A DNA stretch of 64,000 nt from Parabacteroides chinchillae. GTDB lineage: Bacteria; Bacteroidota; Bacteroidia; Bacteroidales; Tannerellaceae. The notes below the pieces were generated by a model. The model saw nothing but the letters and a program-made list of their open reading frames with translations. It did no database searches and was not told the origin of the DNA. The translations under genes were made by a program, and so were the position numbers. Positions 1-9,198 of the stretch are shown one piece after another (the first letter of the stretch is position 1; every line of letters starts with the position of its first letter). The stretch lies in assembly GCF_900108035.1 (NCBI RefSeq), contig NZ_FNVS01000006.1:1-64000 (forward strand), written 5' to 3'.

Positions 1-88
1 ATTCTTTCTTTTGCTCAAAAAACTCGCAGATGTTAAATTAATTGTAAAACCAGTCTTACAAGCTGTGTAGGACGCTTAATATTTACGT

Positions 89-769
89 ATGAAAAAGTAT
101 TTGATTTATCTGATGATGGCTGCGGCTATCGTGACGTTCGGTGCTTGTTCACCCAATGAAGACTATGAACCCGAAACGCCGGGAATCGAAACTCCTGAAA
201 TGCCCGATGATGGAGAGGACGACACTCCCGAAAATCCCGATGAGCCGGAAAATCCTGAAGAACCGGGCGATGATCCCGATACTCCGAGCGGTGACAGCAA
301 GATTCTGGTTGCCTATTTCAGTTGGGGCGGCACAACCCAACGTATGGCACAGGAAATCGTCCGTCAGACAGGAGCAGACATCTTCCGTATTGAGCCGGTA
401 ATACCTTATCCTACCGACTACACCGAATGCACGGAGGTGGCGCAGGAAGAAAAGAATGACAATGCCCGTCCTGCCATTGCCAATGAAATAGAAAACTGGG
501 AGCAATACGATACCGTTTTTATCGGTTGTCCCGTATGGTGGTGGACGACTCCGATGATTATTTGTACCTTTGCTGAAAGCTATGATTTCGACGGAAAGAC
601 CGTCGTTCCATTCTGTACCTATGCTTCGACCTACCGTGACGAAACGTTGGCACGTATTGTGGAACTCACTCCTGATGCCGATCACTTGACGGGCGAAGGA
701 TTGACAAGCGGAAGAATCAATGAACAGAACATTTCCTCATGGCTTAAAGAGATTGGAGTAATTGAGTAA
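89..769 (+). CDS. Exported flavodoxin-like lipoprotein
   Basis: This 226-residue protein starts with a lipoprotein signal peptide ending in the lipobox FGAC (Cys20). About 45 residues of Pro/Glu/Asp-rich linker follow, and then a flavodoxin-like domain from about residue 71 to the end. The phosphate-loop region reads AYFSWGGTTQRMA, close to the Flavodoxin_4 family. A lipid-anchored flavodoxin outside the cytoplasm is unusual, since classical flavodoxins are cytosolic electron carriers. The linker resembles those that hold Bacteroidota surface lipoproteins away from the membrane. It is the first visible gene of a plus-strand cargo operon and is followed 17 bases later by a second exported flavodoxin. 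Electron donor and partner are unknown. Confidence 0.85.
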   Translation: MKKYLIYLMMAAAIVTFGACSPNEDYEPETPGIETPEMPDDGEDDTPENPDEPENPEEPGDDPDTPSGDSKILVAYFSWGGTTQRMAQEIVRQTGADIFRIEPVIPYPTDYTECTEVAQEEKNDNARPAIANEIENWEQYDTVFIGCPVWWWTTPMIICTFAESYDFDGKTVVPFCTYASTYRDETLARIVELTPDADHLTGEGLTSGRINEQNISSWLKEIGVIE

Positions 770-786
770 TATATAATCGTAAAATT

Positions 787-1347
787 ATGCACATACTTAA
801 ATATATCATTGTAATGGCAGCAATTATAGCTATGTCATGCAGCAGTACAGTACAAGCTCAAACAAAAACTGATAATAACAAGAAATCGGCAATCGTATAT
901 TTCACACATTCCGGCAACACCGAACTTGCAGCCAAGCAGATTGCTGAAGTGACGGAAGCCAGAATGATAAGGCTTTTACCGGAACAGCCCTATTCGTCTG
1001 AAGATGTCAATTGGGTAAACGAGCAGTCCCGTTGCACACAGGAACACCTCAATCAGTCGCTTCGACCGGCCATTAAACCGATTGACATTGACTTCTCAAA
1101 GGTTGATACGGTGTTTGTCGGTTTTCCCATTTGGTGGCACGAAGAACCGGCTGTAATCCGTACTTTTCTCGACAATTACGGTGAACAACTGAAAGGCAAG
1201 GTGATATTTCCTTTCTGCACATCTTACGAAAGCCCTATGTCGGAAGCCGATGCCACGCTAAAGAAAGGTTATCCTGCTTTGAAAATCAGAAAAGGGCTTC
1301 GTTTACCTGCTAAATCAGAAGAAATTAAAAAATGGATATTTCAATGA
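787..1347 (+). CDS. Exported flavodoxin-like protein
   Basis: This 186-residue protein has a hydrophobic N-terminal signal, then a flavodoxin-like domain from about residue 34. The FMN-phosphate loop reads FTHSGNTELAAKQIA, which fits the family T/S-x-T/S-G-N-T pattern well. The signal contains a possible lipobox (AMSC, Cys18) and also a possible signal peptidase I site (VQAQ), so lipidation is uncertain. It is paralogous to the preceding gene but lacks its acidic linker. Its stop overlaps the next gene as ATGA, which implies translational coupling to the aldo/keto reductase. Role inferred: FMN-dependent electron transfer or quinone reduction in the periplasm. Confidence 0.85.
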   Translation: MHILKYIIVMAAIIAMSCSSTVQAQTKTDNNKKSAIVYFTHSGNTELAAKQIAEVTEARMIRLLPEQPYSSEDVNWVNEQSRCTQEHLNQSLRPAIKPIDIDFSKVDTVFVGFPIWWHEEPAVIRTFLDNYGEQLKGKVIFPFCTSYESPMSEADATLKKGYPALKIRKGLRLPAKSEEIKKWIFQ

Positions 1348-2183
1348 ATAAAGTAACATTAAACAACGGCGTCGAAATGCCCCAGATGGGCTACGGCGTC
1401 TATCAGGTTTCGCCTGCCGAGTGCGAGTGCTGTGTAAGTGATGCCTTGAAAGTCGGTTATCGGATGATTGACACGGCACAAGCCTATCACAATGAAGAGG
1501 GTGTCGGCAATGCCGTGAAGAAAAGCGGTATCGACCGCAAAGAGATTTTTTTGGTCTCGAAAGTATGGATTTCCAACTATGGCTACGAAAAGGCGAAGGC
1601 TTCCATAGACGAGAGCCTGCGCAAGTTGCAGACGGACTACATCGACTTGATGCTTCTGCACCAGCCCTTCTGCGACCGTTACGGTGCATACCGGGCGTTG
1701 GAAGAGGCATATAAGGAAGGCAAACTGCGGGCGATCGGTGTAAGTAATTTCTATTCCGACCATTTCATCGACATCGCCAGCAACATGGATGTTGTTCCTG
1801 CCGTCAATCAGGTGGAAACCCACGTGTTTAACCAACAGATAGAACCGCAAAGAATCATGGAGGAGTTCGGTACGCGCATCATGTCGTGGGGACCGTTTGC
1901 CGAAGGTCGCAACAACTTTTTCACAAATCCCTTACTTGCAGAAATCGGTATGAAATACGGCAAAAGCGTAGCACAGGTCGCTCTGCGCTGGTTGATTCAG
2001 CGAGGCGTCATCATCATCCCAAAATCCACGCACATCGAACGTATGCGGCAGAATATAGACATCTTCGATTTCGAGCTGACAGCTGAAGATATGGCTTCTA
2101 TCTCCACGCTCGACACGGGAAAAAGCCTTTTCTTCGATCATCACGATGCGGAAACCACACGAATGTTTATGGACTGGAGGTAA
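1344..2183 (+). CDS. Aldo/keto reductase
   Basis: This cytoplasmic NADPH-dependent oxidoreductase of the AKR superfamily is close to 2,5-diketo-gluconate reductase types. It shows the signature around DTAQAYHNEEGVG, which holds the catalytic Asp and Tyr, then the catalytic Lys in LVSKVW and His in LMLLHQP. The C-terminal cofactor-binding stretch IIIPKSTHIERM is also present. A start four codons upstream (1332) is possible, but the ATG at 1344 overlaps the upstream stop as ATGA, so I prefer it, giving 279 residues. It sits between two exported flavodoxins and a flavin reductase-like gene, which suggests a redox cargo operon. The substrate cannot be told from sequence. Confidence 0.9.
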   Translation: MNKVTLNNGVEMPQMGYGVYQVSPAECECCVSDALKVGYRMIDTAQAYHNEEGVGNAVKKSGIDRKEIFLVSKVWISNYGYEKAKASIDESLRKLQTDYIDLMLLHQPFCDRYGAYRALEEAYKEGKLRAIGVSNFYSDHFIDIASNMDVVPAVNQVETHVFNQQIEPQRIMEEFGTRIMSWGPFAEGRNNFFTNPLLAEIGMKYGKSVAQVALRWLIQRGVIIIPKSTHIERMRQNIDIFDFELTAEDMASISTLDTGKSLFFDHHDAETTRMFMDWR

Positions 2184-2186
2184 TAT

Positions 2187-2750
2187 ATGAAAAAGAATTT
2201 AGGTAATACTCCCATAGTTGCTCCGTTGCCCGTATTGATAGTGGCAACCTACGATGAACAAGATACACCCAACGCCATGAACGTGGCATGGGGAGGGCAA
2301 TGCGGTTATCATCATGTCGCGTTGAATCTCGCACTTGGGCATAAAACAACAGAGAATCTGAAACACAAAAAGGCGTTCACGTTAAGTATTGCCAATGTAG
2401 AAACATTAGTGCTTTCCGATTATTTCGGCCTTGTTTCCGGACGTAAGGAAAATAAGATTGAAAAGGCTGGGGTACACATTACCCATAGCGAATTTGTCGA
2501 TGCACCCGTTATCGACGAATATCCTCTGACTCTCGAATGTAAAGTTGTAGAAATGCAAGAGGCGTTGGGAGAAATGCACGTCGTGGGAGAGGTTGTAAAT
2601 GTGCAAGCAGATGAATCCATGTTGAATACACAAGGTAAAGTAGATTTAGGAAAATTACAACCCATTTCGTTTGACTCCGTATTGCGTGCTTACCGTGTAC
2701 TCGGAGAAGTGGTAGGTAAAGCCTTCAAAGACGGATCAACTCTGTTGTAA
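2187..2750 (+). CDS. Flavin reductase-like FMN-binding protein
   Basis: This 187-residue protein resembles the flavin reductase/DIM6-NTAB split-barrel family. It opens with a PLPVLIVATYDEQDTPNAMN stretch typical of the first strands, then AWGGQCG, which normally lines the FMN site. It starts three bases after the aldo/keto reductase stop, so it is the last gene of the four-gene operon. Such proteins reduce free FMN or FAD with NAD(P)H or simply bind FMN. The operon could therefore supply reduced flavin or detoxify a carbonyl or quinone. That role is inference from context. Confidence 0.85.
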   Translation: MKKNLGNTPIVAPLPVLIVATYDEQDTPNAMNVAWGGQCGYHHVALNLALGHKTTENLKHKKAFTLSIANVETLVLSDYFGLVSGRKENKIEKAGVHITHSEFVDAPVIDEYPLTLECKVVEMQEALGEMHVVGEVVNVQADESMLNTQGKVDLGKLQPISFDSVLRAYRVLGEVVGKAFKDGSTLL

Positions 2751-2785
2751 TGTAAAGGTTTTAATTGGTGTATTAACGTTATAGT

Positions 2786-2820
2786 AAAAAGGGTTGCTGA
2801 TTTGGCAACCCTTTTCTTTT
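2786..2820. terminator. Bidirectional intrinsic terminator
   Basis: The hairpin GGGTTGC / GCAACCC has a 7-base loop and is flanked by A5 on the left and T4CT4 on the right. It lies between the convergent cargo operon and the methyltransferase-helicase gene, so it can end transcription from both sides. Confidence 0.8.
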
Positions 2821-5800
2821 CAAAATCTTATCCCTTTATTTGTTCCTTTTATTGGCTCTGTAATACTGGAATAATTATGGATGTTATTAACTAAACAGTT
2901 TTCGTTATTCATGCCTTCCTTTTCTGACTCAGTTTGATTTATCTGTTCCTGTCCGTTTTCCAGTGTCGGCGGAGCCAACTCTAACTGTATCTTTCGGTCA
3001 AGGGCGGCAAGTTCCGACTTTAACCCTTTCAGTTCGTCTTCCTTGCGCCATGTCTTTCCGGCAACCTCCTGCAATACGGGCAGGTTCGTTTCGTGGGTTT
3101 CGTTCTTTGCCTTGTACTGTTCCACAATCTGCGGTATGCGTTCCAATGCGTTGAGGAAATTCATTGCCGCCGCTTTCGTATCAGCCATAGCCACCTGACC
3201 GTTGTTATACCGGTATTTGTAATGCCCCTCCACGACAAAACGGTTTTGGGTAGCCGAAACACCGTCTTTCAGTGTCGGTTCGCTGATTACATATATCGGG
3301 AAACCGTACAGTTCACCGATACGGGTATATAACCCGCCCGTCGTGGCGTTCTTGGCAATCTCCTGCAACCTTGTACCGATACTCTTCTCGTCCGTTGCCG
3401 TCAAGCCGTCCAATGTGATACGGTTTATCTTGTTGCCGTCCTTGTCAGTTTCGGCACGGGAGAGTAAGGTATCATAGTCCTCCGTCATTTTCTCAATGAT
3501 TACCTTGTTGTTGGCTATCTCCGTCTGAAGACCATTCAACTTTCCTTCCGCTTCCGCCCGTGCTTTGGCAAAAGACTTCCTTTCACTCTCCAAAGCCGCA
3601 ATCTTCTTCTCCAATTTCGCCTTGTCGAGCAAGTCGGTATTCCCTGACAGGATGGCCATATATTCCGAGAAGTTCATGCCGGACTTCTCATCCATAGCCC
3701 CCTCGTCAATGGTACGTGCGCCCATAGCACCGCTTTTAAGCTGACTGATGAAAGTCTGCTTGCAATGCAGCAGGTTGAACTTGTAGCTGTCAAGCGACTT
3801 CGATACGGCATAGATGATAACATCCACTTTGTTGCCCGCGAACAGCTTGGCAACCTCGTTGCCTTTCCGCACGGCACGTCCATCCCTCTGGGCAAGGTCG
3901 GACGGACGCCACGGTGTATCAAGATGATGTACCGTGACTGCCCTCTGCTGTGCGTTCACACCCGTTCCGAGCATACTCGTAGAGCCGAACAGCACCCTGA
4001 CACTACCGTCGTTCATGGCACTGATGACCGCCTTTTTCGCTTTCTCCGTCTTGGTTTCCTGTATGAAGCGTATCTCATGAGCGGGAATACCGTAATCCTC
4101 TATCAGTTTCCGTTTAATCTCGCTATACACGCTCCATTGTCCCGGCTGGTAAGTCCCCAAATCCGAGAATACGAACTGTGTCCCTTTCTGTTCGTCATAT
4201 CTGTGATAGTATTCGGAAATCAGTTTGGCACAATGGCTCGCCTTGTTGTCCGGATGGTCTTCGTAGTCGGGGTTTATCATTCGCATATCCAATGCCATCT
4301 TACGGGCATAGTCCGTGGCGATAAGCATCTTGGCTTTCTCTTCGGTTTCCGACAGTTTCTCCCTGCCGAGTATCGTGGCATCGCCCGACTTGGCAAACTC
4401 CATCAGCTTCTGAATGAACTCTTCCTGCTGCGGTGTAGGCGGAATGTCATGCAGTATCTCGTTCTTTTCTGGACGATCCACGCCCACATCCTCCGCCGTG
4501 CGGTAGTCCGTTATCTCATTGTAGAACATAGCCAACTCCGGCACTTTGATAAAATAGCGGAAACGTTCTTTCTGCACGATGTTGTTAGTCACATTAAATT
4601 CAAAATCGGTTGTCTTCTTGGCGAAAATTGCCGCCCACGCATCAAAGCAACGAATATCCTGCCTCTCCAACTCTTTAGGACGAAGGTACTTGAACAGCAG
4701 GTACAGTTCCGTCAGCGAGTTGCTGATGGTCGTGCCCGACAGGAATGTCGCACCCAAATCCTTCCCAGACTGTTCCTGAATGGTGCGGATGGCATAGAGC
4801 ATATTGAGAGCCTTCTGGCTTCCTTCCTGATTGCCCAACCCGGCGACACGGCTGTGCCTCGTGTTGAACATCAGGTTCTTGAACTGATGGCTTTCGTCCA
4901 CGAAGATATGGTCGATACCCATCTGCTTGAAGTCCGCCACATCGTCCGTGCGGTGTTCTATGGCGTATGCGACCTTTTCCAGCTTGGCGGCAAGGTTGAA
5001 CTTACGCACTTCCAAGCCTTTCAGCATGGATCTTGAAATATCCTTTCCCTGCTTTTTCAGCACTTCGAGGTTTTCTTCCACCGTGTCCAACTCCGCCTGC
5101 AAGATACGCTGCTGCAATTCGGGCGACTGCGGTATCTTGCCGAACTGGTCATGCGACATGATTACACAGTCGTAGTCATTGTTCCTGATATTGTTGAAGA
5201 ATTTGATACGGTTGGCGGTAGAGAAATCCTTCTCCGAGGCATAGAGTATCCTCGCATGGGGATAAGCGGTGCGGTAGCACTCCGCAATCTCAGCCACATT
5301 CGCTTTCAGACCGATAATCATCGGCTTATGCACCAGCCCCAACCGCTTCATCTCATACGCCGCCATGCACATAATCAAAGTCTTTCCCGTGCCCACCTCG
5401 TGGTCACAGATGCCGCCGCCATTCTGTTTGAGCATCCAGACACAATCCTTCTGGCTGGCATAAATCTCGTTTATGTTATACCGTCCGGAAAGGGCTTTGA
5501 TGTCCAAGTCCGGAAAAGTCTGGTGCGAGCCGTCATACTGCGGACGCACATAGCAGTTGAACTTCCGGTTATACATATCCGACAGCCTTTTCTTGAACTC
5601 CGGCGACTGCGCTTCCAGCCAATCGACAAACCCGCTGCGGATTTCGTCGATTTTGGCATTGGCAAGCTGTATGGCTTCGCTGTCCCGCACCTTGATGTCA
5701 TTCCCGTGGTCGTCCTTGCCGATACTCTTGTAAATATCCGGCACGGTGTTGTGCAGGGCGTGTTTCAAGAGGTTGATGCCGTCATACCGCTTGTAATATC

Positions 5801-8594
5801 CCTTCACGGCGAACTGCTCGTAAATCTTCATATTCCTGTGGTCGCACGACACGGTAAACTCGTCTATGCTGTCCACGTATGCGATTTTGATGTCCACCCC
5901 GTACAGGTATGACATATAGGAAGAATAGATGCCGGTGGGTATCCAACGCTCCCCGAAGTTGAAATCCAACTCTTCAAAAAGGATGGGTTCCGGTGTAGCG
6001 TCCTGCAGGGCTTTGAGCGACTCTTCGGCGGCAGGCAACATCGGATGTCCTTCTTCGTTATCCTTGTTCTCCTGCATCCAACGGGACACCGCTTCTGCCT
6101 TCTGCACCACATTCCCGGCTATGAAACGGTCTTTAATCTCGTAACATCCCTCCGTCGGGTTGTAGTAGATACGCCCCTTGAGTGCTTCGGTCAGTTCGTC
6201 TTCCGTATTGCCGCACAGCCCGCACATATACTCTAAATTCACATTCCCGTAGCGGTTGAGCGAGGATACAAGTGCCTCTTCGGGAGTGTCCACGCTTACA
6301 TTCTCTTCCGTCGAGAATGATACGGGACGGCTGAAAATATCCGCCTTGACAAACAAACCGTTTTCCCCACGCTCCAGCGAAAGGATGTTCCGCCCGGAGG
6401 CATCCATCATAATCAGCGTGGCGTTCTGTTTGGCGTTGAGGTTGCCGTAACGCATCACGAACTCGTCGTAATAGGTGTTCAGGTTTTCGCGATGCCGGGT
6501 GTGTTCCGTCTGGTTTTCCGCTTCATAGACATACAGCCGTTCATAGGAGTTCCGTAACGAGATATACAAGTCCGCTTTCTCTTTCTGCAACCCTTGCAGG
6601 TCGAGCGGATGGAATGTCGCACCGTATGACGTGATGTCTTTCAGATAACCAATCTGGTAGCGTATGCCTACCGTGTTTACCCTGACAAGCGAGCCTTCTT
6701 TCAGATGCGGTTCCATGATGCCGGTGAACGGACGGGGCAGTATTTCCTCCTCGTGTTTGCGTTGTCTCTCTTCCGGCGACAAAGCCGCCTCTTCATCCCG
6801 TATCTGCTTTTCCACTTCGGCTATGCGGCGTTGATGTTCCGCCTCAAAGCCGTTTTCTATTGGGTAAACTACCTGTACCGTTTCTGTTGGAATCTTCTGC
6901 CTTGCTGCCGGTTCTTCGTCGAAGACAAGAGCCTGCTGCACTGCCTTTGCCTCCCTTGTCCGCTGCCGAAGCCGTGCCCTGCCTTCCACGCCAAGCCCCA
7001 TCATCGCCTCATAAAAGCCGTTGATGGGCGGGTTTTCGTCCCAATCCAGCGAGGCATAGATGGCTTCCTGATGTGCCTCTTCTTCCGTCATCATGTCTTT
7101 GTCGGGCGGTTCTTGTCTTGTCGGTACTGTTTCGACAGGTTGGCGGCTGAATAGGCCGGATACCTCCGTCTTCTTTTTGGGGCTGACGGTACTTTTGCCA
7201 TTGTTTTTGTTGCTTTTCTTTTTGAATGGCTTTGATTCCATCTGCCGCCGTTCTTCCGCCGTAAACCCGAACAGGTCGTACAGGGTCATCACGGGAGCTT
7301 CGATTTCCGGTTTCTCATCCGCATGGACAGACGGTTTTGGTTCTTCCGCTTTTTCGGGAGCCGGATTGCTTTTCACCTCTACGGTCTGTGGTTCCTGCCG
7401 CACCGTTTCTTTCACCTCTTTCAACCGAGCGTTGCGGATGTCGCCGGCATACAGCCGCATAACCAACTGCTTATGCAGGTTTTCGTCAAGCAGTTTGCGC
7501 AAGTGCTCCGCTATACCCTGTACTCCTCCTTCGTGTTCATAGACCATTGCAGGCTTGCCGTATGGGTCGGTGTCCAATTTCGATTTCGTACAGACAATCT
7601 GTTCCTGATGCTCGATGAAGTAACGCCCGATATTGACCCCGTGCAGTGTTCCCGTCTGTGCAAACAGTTTCTCGTCTTCCGTCATTCCCTCTTTACGGGT
7701 ATCCTTTTGCAGAATAATCAGGTCGCTGCCCACTTCCGTGTTGGCGTTTTCTGTAAAGAGGTTGTTCGGCAGACGGATGGCGGAAACAAGTCGTGCCTCT
7801 TTCAGCATTTCAAGCCGTACCGGTTCGTTGCGAGGGGAGTTCATTACTCCCTGCGATGTAAGGAACGCCACGATGCCGCCGTCCCTTATCGTGTCGATAC
7901 CTTTCAGGAAGAAATAGTTGTGTACGGCTCTCTGTGCCGTCTTGCGTGCGGGGCTGTCGCTCATGGCAAATGCAGAGTCGAAGACCGCCACCTCTCCAAA
8001 CGGCACGTTGGATATGGCAAGGTCGAAAGTACCGTTGAACGGCTTTTCTATCTTTTCAAATCCCGACACCCGTATCTTGTCTTCCGGGTAGAGGTGTGAG
8101 AGAAGTCTGCCTGTCAGCAGGTCTTTCTCAAATGCCATCACCTCCGCCTGCGGCGAGTGTTCCTTGACGGACGATATGAACGCACCCATCCCCGCCGACG
8201 GTTCAAGTACCTTCGACGGGGTTACTCCGTAATCTTTCAATACGGAAACAAGCGTGTCCGTTATCTCTTTCGGGGTATAGAAAGCTGTCAGCACGGAGGC
8301 TTTCAGAGAATCCATATACCGTTTGTACTCCATGTCGCTGCCGCTGTTGTCACGGATGAGCTTATGAAGTTCCACGGTCATGGAAAACAGTTCGAGGTCT
8401 GATTTTGCCCAATGGACGGCATCCGTCAGTGCGGTGGCGGGATTGAGGATACATTTCAATCCGCCGAAACCGCAGTATTTTTCCAATACAGCACGCTCTT
8501 CGGCTGTCGCCTTGCGATGCTCTTTCTCCAACGTGAACGCCGTCCGTATCGCCTCGATGTTTCCTCTTAGTTTTTCCTTGCGGTTAAATGCCAT
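2820..8594 (-). CDS. Giant N6-adenine methyltransferase / SNF2-type helicase of ICE
   Basis: This 1924-residue protein combines a DNA methyltransferase and a helicase. The methyltransferase part (about 120-210) has the SAM motif EPSAGMGAF and an NPPY-like motif SNVPFG. The helicase part has Walker A EVGTGKT (about 1065), a DESH box (about 1231), motif III SGTT and a C-terminal motif [13 protein letters not shown] (about 1573). A charged, probably coiled-coil stretch follows (about 1620-1710). This layout is standard in Bacteroides conjugative transposons and resembles the DarB-type phage antirestriction protein. Likely roles are modifying or remodelling element DNA during transfer, or evading restriction. 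The start overlaps the DUF1896 gene by 11 bases. No nuclease motif was seen. Confidence 0.88.
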   Translation of the reverse strand: MAFNRKEKLRGNIEAIRTAFTLEKEHRKATAEERAVLEKYCGFGGLKCILNPATALTDAVHWAKSDLELFSMTVELHKLIRDNSGSDMEYKRYMDSLKASVLTAFYTPKEITDTLVSVLKDYGVTPSKVLEPSAGMGAFISSVKEHSPQAEVMAFEKDLLTGRLLSHLYPEDKIRVSGFEKIEKPFNGTFDLAISNVPFGEVAVFDSAFAMSDSPARKTAQRAVHNYFFLKGIDTIRDGGIVAFLTSQGVMNSPRNEPVRLEMLKEARLVSAIRLPNNLFTENANTEVGSDLIILQKDTRKEGMTEDEKLFAQTGTLHGVNIGRYFIEHQEQIVCTKSKLDTDPYGKPAMVYEHEGGVQGIAEHLRKLLDENLHKQLVMRLYAGDIRNARLKEVKETVRQEPQTVEVKSNPAPEKAEEPKPSVHADEKPEIEAPVMTLYDLFGFTAEERRQMESKPFKKKSNKNNGKSTVSPKKKTEVSGLFSRQPVETVPTRQEPPDKDMMTEEEAHQEAIYASLDWDENPPINGFYEAMMGLGVEGRARLRQRTREAKAVQQALVFDEEPAARQKIPTETVQVVYPIENGFEAEHQRRIAEVEKQIRDEEAALSPEERQRKHEEEILPRPFTGIMEPHLKEGSLVRVNTVGIRYQIGYLKDITSYGATFHPLDLQGLQKEKADLYISLRNSYERLYVYEAENQTEHTRHRENLNTYYDEFVMRYGNLNAKQNATLIMMDASGRNILSLERGENGLFVKADIFSRPVSFSTEENVSVDTPEEALVSSLNRYGNVNLEYMCGLCGNTEDELTEALKGRIYYNPTEGCYEIKDRFIAGNVVQKAEAVSRWMQENKDNEEGHPMLPAAEESLKALQDATPEPILFEELDFNFGERWIPTGIYSSYMSYLYGVDIKIAYVDSIDEFTVSCDHRNMKIYEQFAVKGYYKRYDGINLLKHALHNTVPDIYKSIGKDDHGNDIKVRDSEAIQLANAKIDEIRSGFVDWLEAQSPEFKKRLSDMYNRKFNCYVRPQYDGSHQTFPDLDIKALSGRYNINEIYASQKDCVWMLKQNGGGICDHEVGTGKTLIMCMAAYEMKRLGLVHKPMIIGLKANVAEIAECYRTAYPHARILYASEKDFSTANRIKFFNNIRNNDYDCVIMSHDQFGKIPQSPELQQRILQAELDTVEENLEVLKKQGKDISRSMLKGLEVRKFNLAAKLEKVAYAIEHRTDDVADFKQMGIDHIFVDESHQFKNLMFNTRHSRVAGLGNQEGSQKALNMLYAIRTIQEQSGKDLGATFLSGTTISNSLTELYLLFKYLRPKELERQDIRCFDAWAAIFAKKTTDFEFNVTNNIVQKERFRYFIKVPELAMFYNEITDYRTAEDVGVDRPEKNEILHDIPPTPQQEEFIQKLMEFAKSGDATILGREKLSETEEKAKMLIATDYARKMALDMRMINPDYEDHPDNKASHCAKLISEYYHRYDEQKGTQFVFSDLGTYQPGQWSVYSEIKRKLIEDYGIPAHEIRFIQETKTEKAKKAVISAMNDGSVRVLFGSTSMLGTGVNAQQRAVTVHHLDTPWRPSDLAQRDGRAVRKGNEVAKLFAGNKVDVIIYAVSKSLDSYKFNLLHCKQTFISQLKSGAMGARTIDEGAMDEKSGMNFSEYMAILSGNTDLLDKAKLEKKIAALESERKSFAKARAEAEGKLNGLQTEIANNKVIIEKMTEDYDTLLSRAETDKDGNKINRITLDGLTATDEKSIGTRLQEIAKNATTGGLYTRIGELYGFPIYVISEPTLKDGVSATQNRFVVEGHYKYRYNNGQVAMADTKAAAMNFLNALERIPQIVEQYKAKNETHETNLPVLQEVAGKTWRKEDELKGLKSELAALDRKIQLELAPPTLENGQEQINQTESEKEGMNNENCLVNNIHNYSSITEPIKGTNKGIRF

Positions 8595-9024
8595 GTTCGT
8601 CGAGGTAAACGGCTATCGTGCCGGTCAGTTCTGAATAGAGGCTGTCGTATTCCGATGACAGGGCAAAATCATCGGAAAGCGGATAACCGGAAAAAGTTTC
8701 TTTGAGTCTGGGCAATAAGGCGAGAGCCAGCCTGCGTGCCTTTTCTGCCGGTACATTCGTCCCGAACTCGTTTTCGAGAATATCAACGACGGTACGGAAC
8801 TCCGAGAAATGAAGTCCTTGCAGCAGGGCTTTCATCGCCAGCTCCTGCGCTCCTTCCACGGAGTAGCCGACGAGCCGCGCCTGCTCGAAAGTGTCGGTGG
8901 CAAGGTCTTCCCTTACTGCCATGAAGTCGTTGTCGGAGGATTTGTCGGGATGGTTCTCTATGAGATATTGTTGCAGGTATAATCCGTAATAGGACAGTTC
9001 GACCTGCCGGTTCTTTTGTTTCAT
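8584..9024 (-). CDS. DUF1896 family protein
   Basis: This 146-residue protein matches the DUF1896 family found almost only in Bacteroidota conjugative elements. It opens with a Lys-rich stretch and [17 protein letters not shown], and is otherwise helical and acidic with no catalytic motif visible. It lies directly before the methyltransferase-helicase and overlaps it by 11 bases, so the two are probably translated together and may interact. The 18-bp motif CCACTAAATCCAAAGTAA ends one base before its ATG. Function unknown. Confidence 0.85.
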   Translation of the reverse strand: MKQKNRQVELSYYGLYLQQYLIENHPDKSSDNDFMAVREDLATDTFEQARLVGYSVEGAQELAMKALLQGLHFSEFRTVVDILENEFGTNVPAEKARRLALALLPRLKETFSGYPLSDDFALSSEYDSLYSELTGTIAVYLDEHGI

Positions 9025-9025
9025 C

Positions 9026-9043
9026 TTACTTTGGATTTAGTGG
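9026..9043 (-). repeat. 18-bp ICE leader motif, copy 1
   Basis: Reads CCACTAAATCCAAAGTAA on the minus strand and ends one base before the DUF1896 start codon. The copies differ only at positions 12-14. Confidence 0.75.
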
Positions 9044-9080
9044 AATTATTGAATTGTTGCTGAAAGCGGAGGACGAGGAA

Positions 9081-9112
9081 GAAAAAGGCACTCAACGTCC
9101 CCGTCGAGTGCC
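9081..9112 (-). terminator. Hairpin with T-tract after topB
   Basis: On the minus strand a GGCACTC / GAGTGCC stem with inner ACG/CGT pairing is followed by TTTTTC. It lies downstream of topoisomerase III and upstream of DUF1896, so it is a terminator or an attenuator inside the presumed operon. Confidence 0.65.
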
Positions 9113-9113
9113 A

Positions 9114-9131
9114 CCACTAAATCCATAGTAA
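9114..9131 (+). repeat. 18-bp ICE leader motif, copy 2
   Basis: Reads CCACTAAATCCATAGTAA on the plus strand. Unlike the other copies it is not followed by a gene on its own strand. It forms an inverted repeat with copy 1, with the topB terminator hairpin between them. Confidence 0.7.
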
Positions 9132-9198
9132 AATAAGCGTATCGACCTTTTGAAAGGAAAACAGTTTATTCCTATGAATCAGTGGCAAAATTACTCAA

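Noticed and set aside
2-70. Open frame at the left edge ending in TAG (22 codons), possibly the end of an upstream cargo gene
   Set aside because: Too short to recognise, and by chance such a frame is not rare; the upstream sequence is missing.
3765-5036. 423-codon plus-strand frame inside the methyltransferase-helicase gene
   Set aside because: It is antisense to well-supported helicase motifs, has no family likeness and reflects the GC-rich codon pattern of the real gene.
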